Origin: Chalara sp. BL73
Lineage: Eukaryota; Ascomycota; Leotiomycetes; Helotiales
Reading direction: 5' to 3'
Assembly: GCA_918026815.1 (NCBI GenBank)
Contig: CAKJVC010000139.1
Span: 473,335-537,334, forward strand
Length of the DNA stretch: 64,000 nt
The position numbers were made by a program, and so were the translations under genes. This document shows, one piece after another, positions 1 to 11,036 of this stretch. Each line of letters begins with the position of its first letter. The stretch's first letter is position 1. The notes under the pieces were generated by a model. It searched no databases. It worked only from the letters and a program-made list of their open reading frames with translations, and had not been told where the DNA came from.

Positions 1-1764
1 CGAACCAGCCGATTGTCCAAAGAAAGTAACTAATACTGCCGTAGTGGAATTGCGGCTTTTTCGCAGCCTGTATTAAAATACAAGAAAAGGCACTTTCCCC
101 AAAACAAATATTACCGCCGAAACTAGGAGAAATTCCATGAAAAGCTGGAAAAAGGCCGGCGGTAGTTACATTTAAAACAGCAAACCAATGCCGGTGTTTT
201 TGCGTTTATCCCAGACATAGTTTCAAACTCCTAAATAAAGAAGTCCCTGCCGTACGACTTTTTTCGCACATGGATGCAGTTGATTCAACATTGGAATCAG
301 CTAGCTGTGGCCTTAAAAGAACTTATGCTTACCGCGTTGCAACAGGCTTTGTCGGGACACGCTTCTTCCAGAAAAGAATTCGTTTAAAAATTGGCGATTG
401 ATACACGACCTCCCCCCCCCTCTTTATTAACCCCTAACCTAAGCTGGATAGACCACCGGATATTAGCTAGGTATTGTACAGGGAGCGTGTAGTGTAGATT
501 AAGGACGTACTTTTTCCGAGCACCAATCTTGTCGGCAACCTCTTGCCATCGCCGGGGAAATGCTGAGTAACGCCAAAGGCGCAGTGTTTATAAATAAAAG
601 GTAATACTATCTCATTGACCCAGATTTTGTGATTCTCTGTGCGCAGATAGGTGGTGCGTCGAGGGTATTCATTATCAAGGCGAGGAAAAAAGACATATAA
701 TTTATACGTAGGTACAGCAGTTATTTATTGTGCATTTTACTAGCAGGAAGACCTAGCTTAGCTTCTTGCTTAAAAGTAGCTTACCCTAAGTAAGGAATAT
801 ACTTGCGCTAATTATCTTGATTAAGGCAGGCGCTTTCATTTAAAGAGCCTATTAGAGTTAGACGTTATAAACCCTGGCAATTCACTCATATTTTTGCCGA
901 TGCCTTCTTTCCTCGTATCCGCAAAAATGATGTGCTAGAACTTAGCGGCGAGACCACTTCTTGAAAGCTTACTTAATTCCATCCATTCCAACTTTGTTTA
1001 CTGCGCTCAGATTCAGAATAGGTTTGGTATTGGGGTCAAGATGCGAGAGGCTATGGACCCTAGATGAGGCTTATCCTGCACCCAATCGCAGCCCCGGCAA
1101 ATGGAATTGCAAGCCGGGGTGATTGAGTTAATACCATGTTTCTTAGGACCAGTGTGCCCATGGAATAAATGTTAGTTGCATGTCAATCGGCTCCCATATT
1201 CTCTTTCCTTTAACTAAATGAGTAGTGCTTACGGCATCTCGTCTACAGGCAGTGGCAGCAGTAGCTGCATATTTCTTACCATAAGCGGTTTAACTTTCGA
1301 GTCATAACAAAATTATTCGTTGCAAATTATTCGATGCACTAGCCCTACCCTAGCCGCCGTTGACAAGAAGCGCAACTGGCAAAAGAGGAGCACTGCGTCA
1401 CCAGGAGAAGAAAATGCAAGGGAGGGACCAAGCATTGGTGATAGTGCATCGGATGTGGCATCCTCCGTGGTCTCCCGTCTCAGACACCGATGTGAGACTG
1501 TGAGGTGTATAAAAGGAGATAAGAAGAACAATTTTCGTTTTCCAAATCATAATATTTTAAGAAGAACCGCAGTCAAAGTTAGCGAGACCTCTAGAATACA
1601 ATACTTAGCAGTTTGGTGATCATTACTGTAATCGCCTCTCCTTGTGAGTCAATGACTCCTTGCCCCAGTAGGCTTTGAAAATGGACACTAATTCCGGGTT
1701 CAGCTCTCTAGAATCCCTTTGCAAAGTCGAACACATCTCGAAGCCTGTGTCTAATATTTTCGCA
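1..1764. other. gene-poor flank
   Basis: I see no convincing coding region. The sequence is AT-rich with many stops in all frames and a C-run near 411-420. An open frame on the plus strand at 1320-1619 has no recognisable features. A TATA-like element at 1508-1515 is listed separately. Confidence 0.6.
1508..1515 (+). promoter_or_regulatory. TATA box-like element
   Basis: The sequence TATAAAAG is a perfect TATA consensus about 250 bp upstream of the secreted peptide start. The distance would imply a long leader, so the link to that gene is inferred. Confidence 0.3.
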
Positions 1765-1977
1765 ATGCAACTACTAAGTTTCGCATTGATTGTTTCTACT
1801 TGCGCCTACGTGGTCTCAGGTGCTCCAAGCCAGGATATGGCTCTTAGCCCTGGCGGGATATTCGAAAGAGATTCTTGCTCGTCATGTTATTGCCACACCG
1901 GTAGCTGCTACTGTCCAGCTGGCTGTCCCCCGTCCGAATGCTATTGCGAAGGTGCTAGCTGTTATTGCCCGGCATGA
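1765..1977 (+). CDS. small secreted cysteine-rich peptide (CYC-repeat)
   Basis: The frame encodes a 70-residue protein starting at the methionine directly before a hydrophobic signal sequence (MQLLSFALIVSTCAYVVSGA). An upstream in-frame ATG at 1675 would place 30 polar residues before the signal, so the later start is preferred. After a short linker the last 35 residues hold ten cysteines, arranged as four C-Y-C triplets within a loosely repeated S/E-C-Y-C pattern separated by Gly, Pro, Ser and Glu. CxC pairs of this density are typical of metallothioneins, but fungal metallothioneins are usually cytosolic and lack aromatic residues, whereas this one has Tyr in every CxC and a secretion signal. 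It could bind metal outside the cell or be a disulfide-rich effector-like peptide. No homologue is recognised and function is unknown. The gene is isolated, with no close neighbour. Confidence 0.6.
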   Translation: MQLLSFALIVSTCAYVVSGAPSQDMALSPGGIFERDSCSSCYCHTGSCYCPAGCPPSECYCEGASCYCPA

Positions 1978-3657
1978 TGGAGAAATATTTTGGGCAGTTT
2001 ATCGAACTGCATATGTGGCGAAGCGATGGGAGAGGCTGGGTTAGATGATTTTTGTTTCTGAAGTGGTCCTTACTGTGTAGCCTATGAGCCTTTGCAACTT
2101 TATAGGCTCAAATTATTTGTTAGTTTATCAGATGTGGGCCTAGCATAGACAAGAAATTGCAGAGTTTAGTCATTTCCCCGGATTTCGACGAGAAAACCCG
2201 GAGTTGCTCTTCCTACGGAGCTTTGCACGCAATGCATTCAAGCTCGCAAATACGAGAATCAGTCTCTTTTCCCAGACGGTGATACCCCTTCCAGAGGCGG
2301 ATGCTGTTGCCAATCTACCTGAGCCCAAAAAAATACCATATTCAAGTGGATCTAATGACTGCTTATTTGTGTAGATACAGGAAGTTATTCGGACGCCGTT
2401 GATACTCTTCGGAAAGGCGTGCTAGCCATGAACTGGGCACTTACTAGGTGCATTGGAAGTCCAATTCTCACTAAAGTTCATGGGTTAGACCTATGTAATC
2501 GATCATTACACTATTATTCACTCCTCACTGCCCTCCAACGAACTTCGCCTCAACGCAATTTGAACCACTATTTGCTTTGGGTTACCGTCCCGTGGCAAAA
2601 CCATCTCGATTTTTACTCCGAATCTCTATACACTTTAAAAGCGTTCGCATACTCGAAAAAGCTTGCCTTAAAATATCTCTTTTGCGTTGTGTAATTGACG
2701 TACCTATATAAACTCAGTTCGTATTTCTTATGTATTGGTGAGTAAACCCACTGGAGGCCAAGTCGGGTTCTGTATCCCGATTACCATTCGAAGTTACCCA
2801 TGATACTCTACGCGGTATAACCTATGTTTAGGACTTCACTTATAGCTAGAACTACTGCCTCCATATAATCGTGGAAAAACTGCAAGCGGATAGCATCAAA
2901 AAGGGTATCTGCCAGATTCGTCTTAAATTTTCAAAGCATTCAGCAAACCCAAATTCTGTAATTGCGATCCCGTCAGCTGGCTTATAGGTGTCTTGTATCC
3001 AATGTAGATACTGAGGAATATAAGCAGGTGCTTCTACGGCCCAGGATGAAACAGGGCCTACACTCTACGATCCTTTTGATTCTGAATATTGTGTGGTTGA
3101 TATAAAACACTTAGAATAAAGGATGGCTAGTGTTTGTCTGACAGGCTTCAACGCCATCAGAGGGAGCTAGGGGTGTTAACTGACGGAAAAGCTGGAGGAA
3201 GAGACAGTACCTACCTGTTGCGCTGTGTACGTGGATTCAATTATCAGGTACCGTATTGGTATATGTAGTAGGATAAGCTATCTGGCAGACAACGCCAGAT
3301 ATTGTACTTTTTTGGTGCAGTAGTAAAGCTTATCACCCCAGCTCCTAACACATCCAACACTGACTCTTGTTATAAAGCCGCAAAGTAGCCCGAGCACAGT
3401 ATTTAGTATTATTGCTAATATGATAAAAGACTCAATTTCTGTACTAATACTAGCGTGGTATCAAAAAGCCGATCTCATATGTCTCGAGGCTCGATATTAC
3501 GAAATACTACAATACTAACCCGTTCACTAACCACAATGCTAAACTAGATAATAGGTTGACCGAATTATGACTGTGCTAAGCCGATCTCGATAACAAGTAA
3601 TGAGCCCACAATTCTTGACATGTCTGCTGACGTTCTGTTACGAGTATCATTTCAGGA
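1978..3657. other. intergenic, no gene seen
   Basis: Nothing with coding character is visible on either strand. The longest frame (plus, 2419-2694) has no motif, no signal peptide and biased composition typical of chance frames. Confidence 0.6.
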
Positions 3658-4991
3658 TCAAATTTTATGGTCCATTTCTTCATCCCAGATCCAAACTCCA
3701 TGAACGAACTCCATGCTTCTTTCTAAAGATATTGCCTCCTTCATCCCTTTGGCTAGCCTCTCAGCTACAAGATCTGTTTCAACACGTGTAAAGTACTTTC
3801 GTGGGAATTCTGTTCCATTCCTCTTTTCTACCTTTCGCATTTCTCTTTGCTGATTCTCTATTTTTGATTTCTCATGACCAACGGCAAAGAGGTCTCCTTC
3901 GTCTATTGCAGTTGCTACACGGTACCATGCCCTTCGCGATTCAAGAGAATTCTGTCGCTCAATTGGCGCCACGTCTAACAGCGTCCTTTGCAAAATATGC
4001 AGGTCAAATTCCTCAATAACCTGCTGTGTTTTGACCTTCTTAATTACGAAATTATTATTCCATTGCCCTTCTGCAGCATACAGAGGTTCATCCTTCTGAT
4101 CATCATGAAATACAGTTGCTACAAAAGAATTTTGTTTCCCACTCCACCATCCTCGGCTGGAGTAATCAATCTTCACTGTATAGCCTGACGAGCTGCGAAT
4201 GTATGAAGAACCACTCAGCTCTAAAAACAAGGATGCGGTCAGGAGACCACCAACATGGACTTTAGGAAGAGTAATAAGATAGCTTTCGTTGTATTTGTCA
4301 ATCTGTAGGAGTGAATAGCCTGGTCGGTCGATTTGCACAGTGCCAGAGAAGTAGACTCTAGGTGCGACATGGCCCCGAAGCTAGGAGACTTCATTAAAGT
4401 GTGATTTCGGCAGCTAGAAGATAGATACATACCTGTATGCCGTGTTCCTCATTCCAGATTTTACATGCTGTGATGGGTGGGTGGTGACTATAGATTCTAA
4501 GTACCTAATTTATAGTATATTGAATGTTGGGTTTTACCTGACTTGCTCTGCAATCAAATTTGTCGTCCCTACTTCATCCACCCACTTTCCAAGGAAACGC
4601 TCTCCGAGGAACGGGTTTAAAGGTTTCAACTTTTTTTTCTTCCCGTTTTCCTCTCTAGTGCTATGCTGTTCTCTTAGCGTGGTAAGAAACCATTTTAACA
4701 CCAGCAAAACACGCTTTTCAGGATCCGGTTCATGTGCTGGTGCAACAAAGATCGATGGATGCTCACACCAGTGTGTAGGGAATTCGATCATAGATCGTGG
4801 AGAGAGGATGAAAGGTGGAGCTGTAAGAGAAGCCAAATCTCCTTTGTATGTAGCAAGGGACTAGTAGTATTAGACTCATTTTCGTGTATGACCGTACGCC
4901 GGTCAATTGAAAGATTTGGTACCTTGACAAAGGAAAACCATGCGCTCTTGTGATGAACAGGCAGTTTGCCGTCTTCACACTTTACAGACAT
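3658..4991 (-). CDS. kes1: oxysterol-binding protein, Kes1/Osh4-like
   Basis: This is a short lipid-transfer protein of the OSBP/ORP family, which exchanges sterol and phosphatidylinositol 4-phosphate between membranes. Four exons (4991-4923, 4860-4538, 4487-4433, 4380-3658) give 389 residues. The N-terminus carries the family-typical SAWFSFVK / SLATYKGDLASLTAPPFIL stretch (lid and first strand). It is followed by LNPFLGERFLGKW and the OSBP signature EQVSHHPP, whose serine codon is split by intron 2 (4537-4488). The last exon continues with GHVAPRVYFSGTVQIDRPGYSLL and the basic C-terminal helices. No PH, ankyrin or FFAT region is present, as expected for the short Osh4 class. The chosen start is the ATG 15 codons before SAWFS. 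The same frame stays open upstream to about 5324, so a longer N-terminus cannot be excluded, but that stretch resembles nothing in the family. All introns have GT-AG borders and phases agree. Confidence 0.9.
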
Positions 4992-6116
4992 GGCGTACAC
5001 GATTTTGCGAGGTAGGTAAATAAAAATGGCACTTGGAGGGCCAGTCTTGAAAATAAGGGACTTCCGGAAGATGTATGTATGCCCCAGTTTGATCACAGTT
5101 CGCTGGTCCCGATGGTGAGGAAATACAGCTCCGAAGGGCCACCTAATATTATACAAGGATTTTTGAGCACCCTTTATCTCAGCTCCAGTAATAATCTCAC
5201 TTCCAATCGAAGGCATAAGGTGTTGAAGATGGGACTGGAAGAAATGTTGTATCCTGGTGTGGTGTGCCTCCGTTGCATTGTGCAGCCAATCAATAGTCAA
5301 CAGATACGAGTACGCCGACTTCATTTCGTAACCCGTTTATCGGTAATTAAAGTTCTACTACCCAGAAATCTTGTTTCACCCTTCCTAAGGATTTAGGAAC
5401 CTATACTTGTTGTCTAAAATACAGTTCTTTTTGAATTTTCGTATTTTCATTCTAGAGCCCATTTAAGGCTTGCTGTTGAGATTTACTTAGGCAGGCACCC
5501 CTTTGTTTGTGCTGTTGCCCCACCCCCCCCCTCAGCTTTCAAAGCTTACCGGGGACAACAAAGCAGCAATTCCCAAATTTAATTCTGGCCGAACCCTTAC
5601 GGTAGTGTCCAGTGTGAGTATTGCCTCACCGCCTCTTCATTGACCCTTAGCTACATACACGTATCCCTAAGCAGAATTTGTTTCCTCGCTATGCTTCGTG
5701 CACCTTTTGTTCTAGGCGAAAACGGTGGGGCGATATTTCGCTTGGAATACGCCACTAAAATGGGGCATACCCCGTTATTGAACACAGCGTACTCACGAGA
5801 CTCCCTCTATAATGTGTTGGTCAATGTGGTTCTTTTTTGTAGTCGGTCTAACTTGAAAAAGGGAGTACCAAGCCCCAGTCTCCTTTCATGGCCATAAATT
5901 AGCTTCGAACTGCTCATGCCACCGAGCTCTAGAGAAACGATATTTGAACATCTTCATTTAAAAGTGTAAAGGACTTGTTATTCGATATTGATCTGCTCTG
6001 GGATCATGAACCATCTCATCTAGATTGAACTGTTCTCCGGAAACAAATCCAACCTGTCCCTACATATATCACTTTGTCTTCACACATTCCACGGTGTGTG
6101 AAAACTTTTCGCAACA
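4992..6116. other. intergenic between Kes1-like gene and flavoprotein
   Basis: No supported gene. The minus strand is open in frame with the Kes1-like start up to 5324, but the translation has no recognisable domain. A C-run lies near 5523-5532. A plus-strand frame at 5640-5897 has no features. Confidence 0.5.
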
Positions 6117-7402
6117 ATGACTCGCACTATTGTAATCCTTGGGGCGTCCTACGCTGGTCTTGTTACTGCTCATAAACTATTAAAACATACCTTTCCGTCT
6201 GTGCCCGACATCAAGGTCATTCTTGTGTCTTTGGGAACTCATTTTTTTTGGAACATTGCAACTGTGCGAGCCATAATACCCGGCCAACTTCCAGACGAAA
6301 GCATTCTGCAGCCAATTTCCCCGGGGTTCGCACAATATCCGGAAAAGAGCTTCGAACTTATTGTTGGCAGAGCAGAGAGTCTTGATGCAGATAAGAATGA
6401 AGTGTTAATTTCTACCGCCGGTGGTAACGTGGTCCAAAACTACGATATGTTGGTTCTCGCTACGGGAGCAGACTCTATAGGGGACGCCCCATGGAAGTCC
6501 AAAGGCTCATATGATGAGACAAAGAAGAAGCTTCATGAGGTTCAAGAGAGAATTAAAAGTGCGCACTCAATATTAGTTGCGGGGGCTGGGGTGACTGGAA
6601 TCGAAGTGGCTGGGGAACTAGGCTATGAATATGGGAAAACAAAAGAGATCATCTTGGTATGCTAATCAAAGTATAGCTGCCAATTGCTAAATATGTATAG
6701 GCGGCTGCAGGAGAAAGCATCTCGTTAGATAGAGTTCCGAAGAACGTTTCGAAATCCGCCCAAAGCCAACTTGAAAATCTCAACGTTAAAATTCTCCTCA
6801 AGAAGCGAGTGATCAGCGCTACTACAACACCCAATGGCCAAACGGAGGTTATGTTTGAAGATGGAGGGAAGGAAGTTACGGATTTGTATTTGCCAACGGT
6901 TGGTTTGCGACCCAACAGCAATTATATCCCTCATGATCTTCTCAACACGAAAGGCGAGGTTAAAGTGGACGAGGCTTTGCGAGTCATCTCTACCACAAAT
7001 ATATGGTAAGTGAAGGACATCGGGCGAATAAAGGATTTTGATCGCAGCTAATCTTTATTATTCAGGGCTGCAGGTGATGTATCAGATGCACAACCAAACC
7101 AGCTTCTGATCGCGGAGAAGCAAGCTATAACCATAGCTAAAAACCTCGATCTCGTTCTGAAAAACAAGCAACCGGTAGCATACAAATCTAACAGTGGAGC
7201 CGGTTAGTATTTGCTTCGGATCGAGAGCTAGCCTGTTTGTGTCTAACGTGTTGCAGACACTCTTGCTATCACAATTGGGAGACGAAGTGGAACAGGTGTT
7301 ATAGGGTCGTTCAAAGTCCCTGGCCCTGCAATCTGGATGGTCAAGGGACGTACTTTTTTTGTGGAAAAGATGGGCAACTATGTAACCGGTTCTGGCTACT
7401 GA
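6117..7402 (+). CDS. AIF/AMID-like FAD-dependent oxidoreductase
   Basis: Four exons (6117-6656, 6701-7005, 7066-7202, 7257-7402) encode a 375-residue pyridine nucleotide-disulphide oxidoreductase of the AIF-M2/FSP1/AMID type. These proteins move electrons from NAD(P)H through FAD to quinones or similar acceptors at membranes. The N-terminal Rossmann fold has the dinucleotide motif GASYAG at residues 9-14, and the second nucleotide fold has VAGAGVTGIEVAGELG near residue 150. The FAD-binding ATG-type motif (LVLATGADS) and the conserved late segment TTNIWAAGDV, split by intron 2 within the Trp codon, are also present. No cysteine pair typical of disulphide reductases is seen, as in the AIF family. 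No transmembrane segment is visible, so the location is uncertain. The first ATG follows an in-frame AT-rich leader. Introns are 44-60 bp with GT-AG borders. The gene reads through without defects. Confidence 0.88.
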
Positions 7403-7756
7403 TTGCAGCCATTTTGTCATGACGGCTTGGGTACTGGACAATGCGCTGATTTATAATAAATAGGAATAAGAGGCCGAGTACTCAATCTGGGTTGATCCTT
7501 TTGATGGTAAAAATTATATTGATAGAGTGAACACCCTCATAATTTAAAGATTGTGAGTAATCTGGTAATATATCTGCTTGTATCACTTCCTGTGATACTT
7601 CTTCGTATTGATGACCTGCAATTGCTTAAGTCGGTTACCCACGGGGCATGTAGCACCGCAATCTCAGCGCAGTACTATTATGCTCGTTGCAGGTGGTTGA
7701 CTTGTTCTTGATTGTATCATGGTTCTAGGCTGCGGCTCTATAGAGTTGGTGTAGGA
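7403..7756. other. short intergenic region up to the copia element
   Basis: Holds the 3' flank of the flavoprotein gene and ends in the TAGGA target duplication of the copia element. No gene is seen. Confidence 0.6.
7752..7756. repeat. target site duplication of copia element (left)
   Basis: TAGGA directly precedes the left LTR. The matching copy follows the right LTR, as becomes visible once the later Mutator-like insertion is mentally removed (TAGGA formed across 12826-12827 and 16231-16234). Confidence 0.85.
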
Positions 7757-7939
7757 TGTCAGAAATAGGGTCTATTGCACAGGGAATCAATTAGAGGATC
7801 TGCAGAGGTATCACGGTGATTGAATAACGGGCTTGTTGGAGCGTTCAGTGGTGATGATATTCTCTACAACGCAGAGCAGTAAATGAGGGGAAGACATGCT
7901 CTAGCTCCTTGGCCTACTTACGTAAGCCGATTCCTGACA
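7757..7939 (-). repeat. 3' LTR of copia element
   Basis: 183 bp, identical base for base by eye to 12643-12825, with TG...CA ends. A purine-rich stretch (read on the minus strand, ending GGGGGAG) directly abuts it internally and is a likely polypurine tract. Confidence 0.95.
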
Positions 7940-8136
7940 CTCCCCCAGGCGTCGTAGTATCTCCAATAGTATAGAAAATCATGGTGTTGTAGTTCCTTAC
8001 AACCTCTATAGCGCCATTCGCATCCTTAGGCCTCATTAACTCCCGTAACGTATCGCCATACGCAGTATCTACGTCTCCCTGGTTAGGAAGTTCAATACTC
8101 ATCAGCCTACAGCTGAAGCACGGTACAAGAGTACCC

Positions 8137-10998
8137 CTAGGTGTTCTCATTTTCTTGAATTGGCTGTTGTGTTGCCTTCTTGGCTTTCAATCTTTTGCCT
8201 CTTTGTGGTCCTGGTCCTTTTGCCTCTAGGATTCCCAGTTCGTATATGAATCTCTTGAATTGATCGATTGGCAATTGCTTTGTAAGTGCGTCAGCAGGCT
8301 GATCTTTGCCCGCGATATGCTCTATCACTAGCCTGTTCCGTTCTACCATATCATTCCTTATGTATTGGCAGCGAATATCGATATGCTTCGCCTTGAAGTG
8401 GAATTTAGGGTTGTGAATCAGGTCGATCGTTCCTAGATTGTCACAGTAGAGTGTAGGAGGCGTTTCAGAGGGTTCTCGTAGGTCGTTCGATAGCTTTTCA
8501 AGCCATGCGGCTTCTTTTAATGCTTCGTTAGCAGCTATCAATTCGGCCTCTAGTGAGCTTTGCGCTGTCGACCTTTGACGTTGTGATATCCATGATATTG
8601 CTCCCCCATAGCGTAGAACTATCCAGCCCTGAAAAGAAACCTTATCCCCTTCGGTTCCCCAAGTTGCGTCTGAGTAAAACGTGTATTTGTGAGGATTCGG
8701 TGTGGTGATAAGTATTCTAGGGCTATAAGTTATGCCGTAGTTCAGCGTTCCTCGTAGGTATCGTAAGGTCTGTTTTGCATGTTGCAGGTGGAGCAATAAA
8801 GGATTTGCCATATGCCTAGCTAGCTGGCCTACAGCGTAGCCTAGGTCGAATCTGGTTCCATTCGATAAGTATATTAGGGATCCTACAATCTGTCGGTACA
8901 CCTCGATATCCTTTCCTTTCAGCTCATCCGATTCTACTCCATTGTATTCGTCGAGACGTTTCAGCACGGTGCCGGCTGGAATAGGTAAGCTTGTCGGATT
9001 TGCTTTGTGAAGGTTGAACCTTTCGAGGATTCTTTGTGCGTAGATTGTTTGGCGTATTTTGATTGTTCTCTCAGGTCGATTCCTTTCGATATTGAAGCCT
9101 ACAAATAGCTTGGCTTCCCCGAGATCCTTGTGCTTCCACTTGTGCCCTATTAACGCTTTCGCAGCGTTGCAGTTTGCTCTGCTGCCTATTGTCAGCATAT
9201 CATCGACAAATAGAAGAATATAGGTATTCTTTTTGTAGAATAAATTAGAGTCTGCAGTCGACGTTTTGAAGCCTATAGATTTGAAGTATGCTTGAACTTC
9301 GAGCAGCCATTCTCTAAGCGCTTGCTTCAATCCATATAACGACTTGACTAATAGTAAGCACTTCCCCTTCAAGTTGATATTGAAGTAAAGAAAAGTGAAA
9401 AACTCAGGTATCTCCATGTAAATCTCCTCTTTCAATAAGAGATTCAAAAATGCCGTATCGACATCTAGCTGATCTATTTCTAGATCTTCTTCTGCAGCTT
9501 TAGCTAGCAACGCTCTTAGCGTATTGTATCGCAGTACCGATGCGAACGTGTCGAAATAATCGATTCCATATATTTGCTCGTAGCCTTTTACTACGAGACG
9601 TGCTTTGCGTCTTGCCAGATCACCTTTGTGATCGAATTTGTTCTTGAGTACCCATTTGCTCTTGATCACCTTTCTCCCGCCTGCAGGAGACTCTACTATC
9701 TTGTACGTGCCTGTACTTTTCAACGATTGTAGTTCTGAACGTATTGCTTTATGCCATACAGGAGCGTCCTCTTGCAAAGCTTGTTCAATAGTAATAAGCT
9801 CGAATGGAGCGGCAGGAACACCTACTGTAGCACCCTTTTCTAGCTGTACAGGTTTCTTCTCTGTTACTAACTGTACAATAGCGTCAAGGAACACAGTTTT
9901 GCGTGGTATCCTACCAGCTCTCGTGCTGTATAGAACTACACGGCTGCCAGTTGCCGTATCGCCGGATAAGCCTATTTCAGCTCTATCTACAGCGTTCGTT
10001 GTGCTCAACAGACGGCTTCTGGAGCGGCTCAACGAGCTTTTGTCGGAGCTGATAGTAGAAGGAAGAGCCTGTTGCTCAGCTTGCCTTGTAGCTACTGTAG
10101 TGTGTGGAACTACTCTAGTATTCCTTAGTGTTGTACGGCCTGTAAGCTGCTTTCTAGCTGGTACACTGCCCTTTGCAGGAGCTTGTATTATAGGGAGCCT
10201 TTGCTCATTTTCTTGACCTATTGGCTCTTTTAGCTTGGGGAAAATACTCTCAGTGAACTTAACATCAGCCGATATTATCTCTTTTCTTGTATCTAGGTCA
10301 AGAAGCTTCCATAGCCTATTGCCTTTCATTCCTATAAATATGTAATTGCCTTGCCGCAGCTTAGGGTCGAAAGTTGATAATTGCACTTTATAAGTTGCTT
10401 TCGGATAGGCTCTGCAGCCATACACTCTCAATGCTTGTAAGTCAGGCTTTCGATCCTTGTACGCCTGATACGGGATCTCTGTTCTGTACTCTCCGTACGG
10501 TAACGCTGTTGAAGGTAGCCTGTTCATAAGCCATACAGCATGCTCTGCTGCGTAATCCCAGGCTCTGTAGTGGTGCTTTGCGTGGTACGTTAAAAAACGT
10601 ATCGTATTGCCTATTTTCCCCATTATCCTCTCTGCTACGCCATTGAGAGAGTGCTTGTAGGCTGAAGAAGGCTCTAGCTGTATGCCTAGGTCTTTACAGT
10701 GCTCCTGGAACATAGCACCAAATTCTCCTGCTCCGTTGTCACTCCGTACGTAAACAACTTTCTCTCTTGATTCTAATTGTATTTCTTTCAGCAATTGCTT
10801 GAATGCTGGTACAGCTTCATCAGCTGACTTGTTCTTCAGAAATGCTATCCAGACATAGCGTGTAGCGTCGTCAACGACTAGAAAGTAATATTTGTATCCG
10901 CGGAAGCTTAAAACTTTGATTCCTGATATATCCGCGTGGATTCTCCTGGCCTTGACTTGTTGACGATTGTCAGTAGTTTTGCTGAATGATTCCTTCAT
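8137..10998 (-). CDS. pol: copia integrase / reverse transcriptase / RNase H
   Basis: An open frame of 953 codons continues the element's polyprotein. It opens in the middle of the integrase zinc-binding region, with the CxxC half immediately upstream in the same frame. The integrase core has D..D..E residues (VVDDATRYVW, VRSDNGAGEFG, LNGVAERIMG). The reverse transcriptase has the conserved QLDVDTAFLN stretch, and its catalytic box reads FVDD rather than the more usual YVDD. RNase H has YSDATWG and the SSLEAELIAANEA segment. The C-terminus ends in the conserved LTKQLP..F tail. The true start belongs to the upstream Gag frame, so the first ATG at 10998 is not a biological start. No internal stop is present, so this half could be functional if the frame change at 11041 is corrected or bypassed. 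Confidence 0.93.
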   Translation of the reverse strand: MKESFSKTTDNRQQVKARRIHADISGIKVLSFRGYKYYFLVVDDATRYVWIAFLKNKSADEAVPAFKQLLKEIQLESREKVVYVRSDNGAGEFGAMFQEHCKDLGIQLEPSSAYKHSLNGVAERIMGKIGNTIRFLTYHAKHHYRAWDYAAEHAVWLMNRLPSTALPYGEYRTEIPYQAYKDRKPDLQALRVYGCRAYPKATYKVQLSTFDPKLRQGNYIFIGMKGNRLWKLLDLDTRKEIISADVKFTESIFPKLKEPIGQENEQRLPIIQAPAKGSVPARKQLTGRTTLRNTRVVPHTTVATRQAEQQALPSTISSDKSSLSRSRSRLLSTTNAVDRAEIGLSGDTATGSRVVLYSTRAGRIPRKTVFLDAIVQLVTEKKPVQLEKGATVGVPAAPFELITIEQALQEDAPVWHKAIRSELQSLKSTGTYKIVESPAGGRKVIKSKWVLKNKFDHKGDLARRKARLVVKGYEQIYGIDYFDTFASVLRYNTLRALLAKAAEEDLEIDQLDVDTAFLNLLLKEEIYMEIPEFFTFLYFNINLKGKCLLLVKSLYGLKQALREWLLEVQAYFKSIGFKTSTADSNLFYKKNTYILLFVDDMLTIGSRANCNAAKALIGHKWKHKDLGEAKLFVGFNIERNRPERTIKIRQTIYAQRILERFNLHKANPTSLPIPAGTVLKRLDEYNGVESDELKGKDIEVYRQIVGSLIYLSNGTRFDLGYAVGQLARHMANPLLLHLQHAKQTLRYLRGTLNYGITYSPRILITTPNPHKYTFYSDATWGTEGDKVSFQGWIVLRYGGAISWISQRQRSTAQSSLEAELIAANEALKEAAWLEKLSNDLREPSETPPTLYCDNLGTIDLIHNPKFHFKAKHIDIRCQYIRNDMVERNRLVIEHIAGKDQPADALTKQLPIDQFKRFIYELGILEAKGPGPQRGKRLKAKKATQQPIQENENT

Positions 10999-11036
10999 AC
11001 GACCTGTTAGGCATCCTCCACACGCAGTCTCTCCTA

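Noticed and set aside
405..425. C-runs near 411-420 and 5523-5532
   Set aside because: Simple mononucleotide tracts with no telomere-like or regulatory context.
7914..8150. Short minus-strand frame at the 3' end of the copia element
   Set aside because: It runs from the end of the polyprotein gene into the LTR and has no similarity to an extra retrotransposon gene.
9638..10216. Plus-strand frame of 192 codons inside the copia element
   Set aside because: Antisense to the integrase and reverse transcriptase region, with no independent features.
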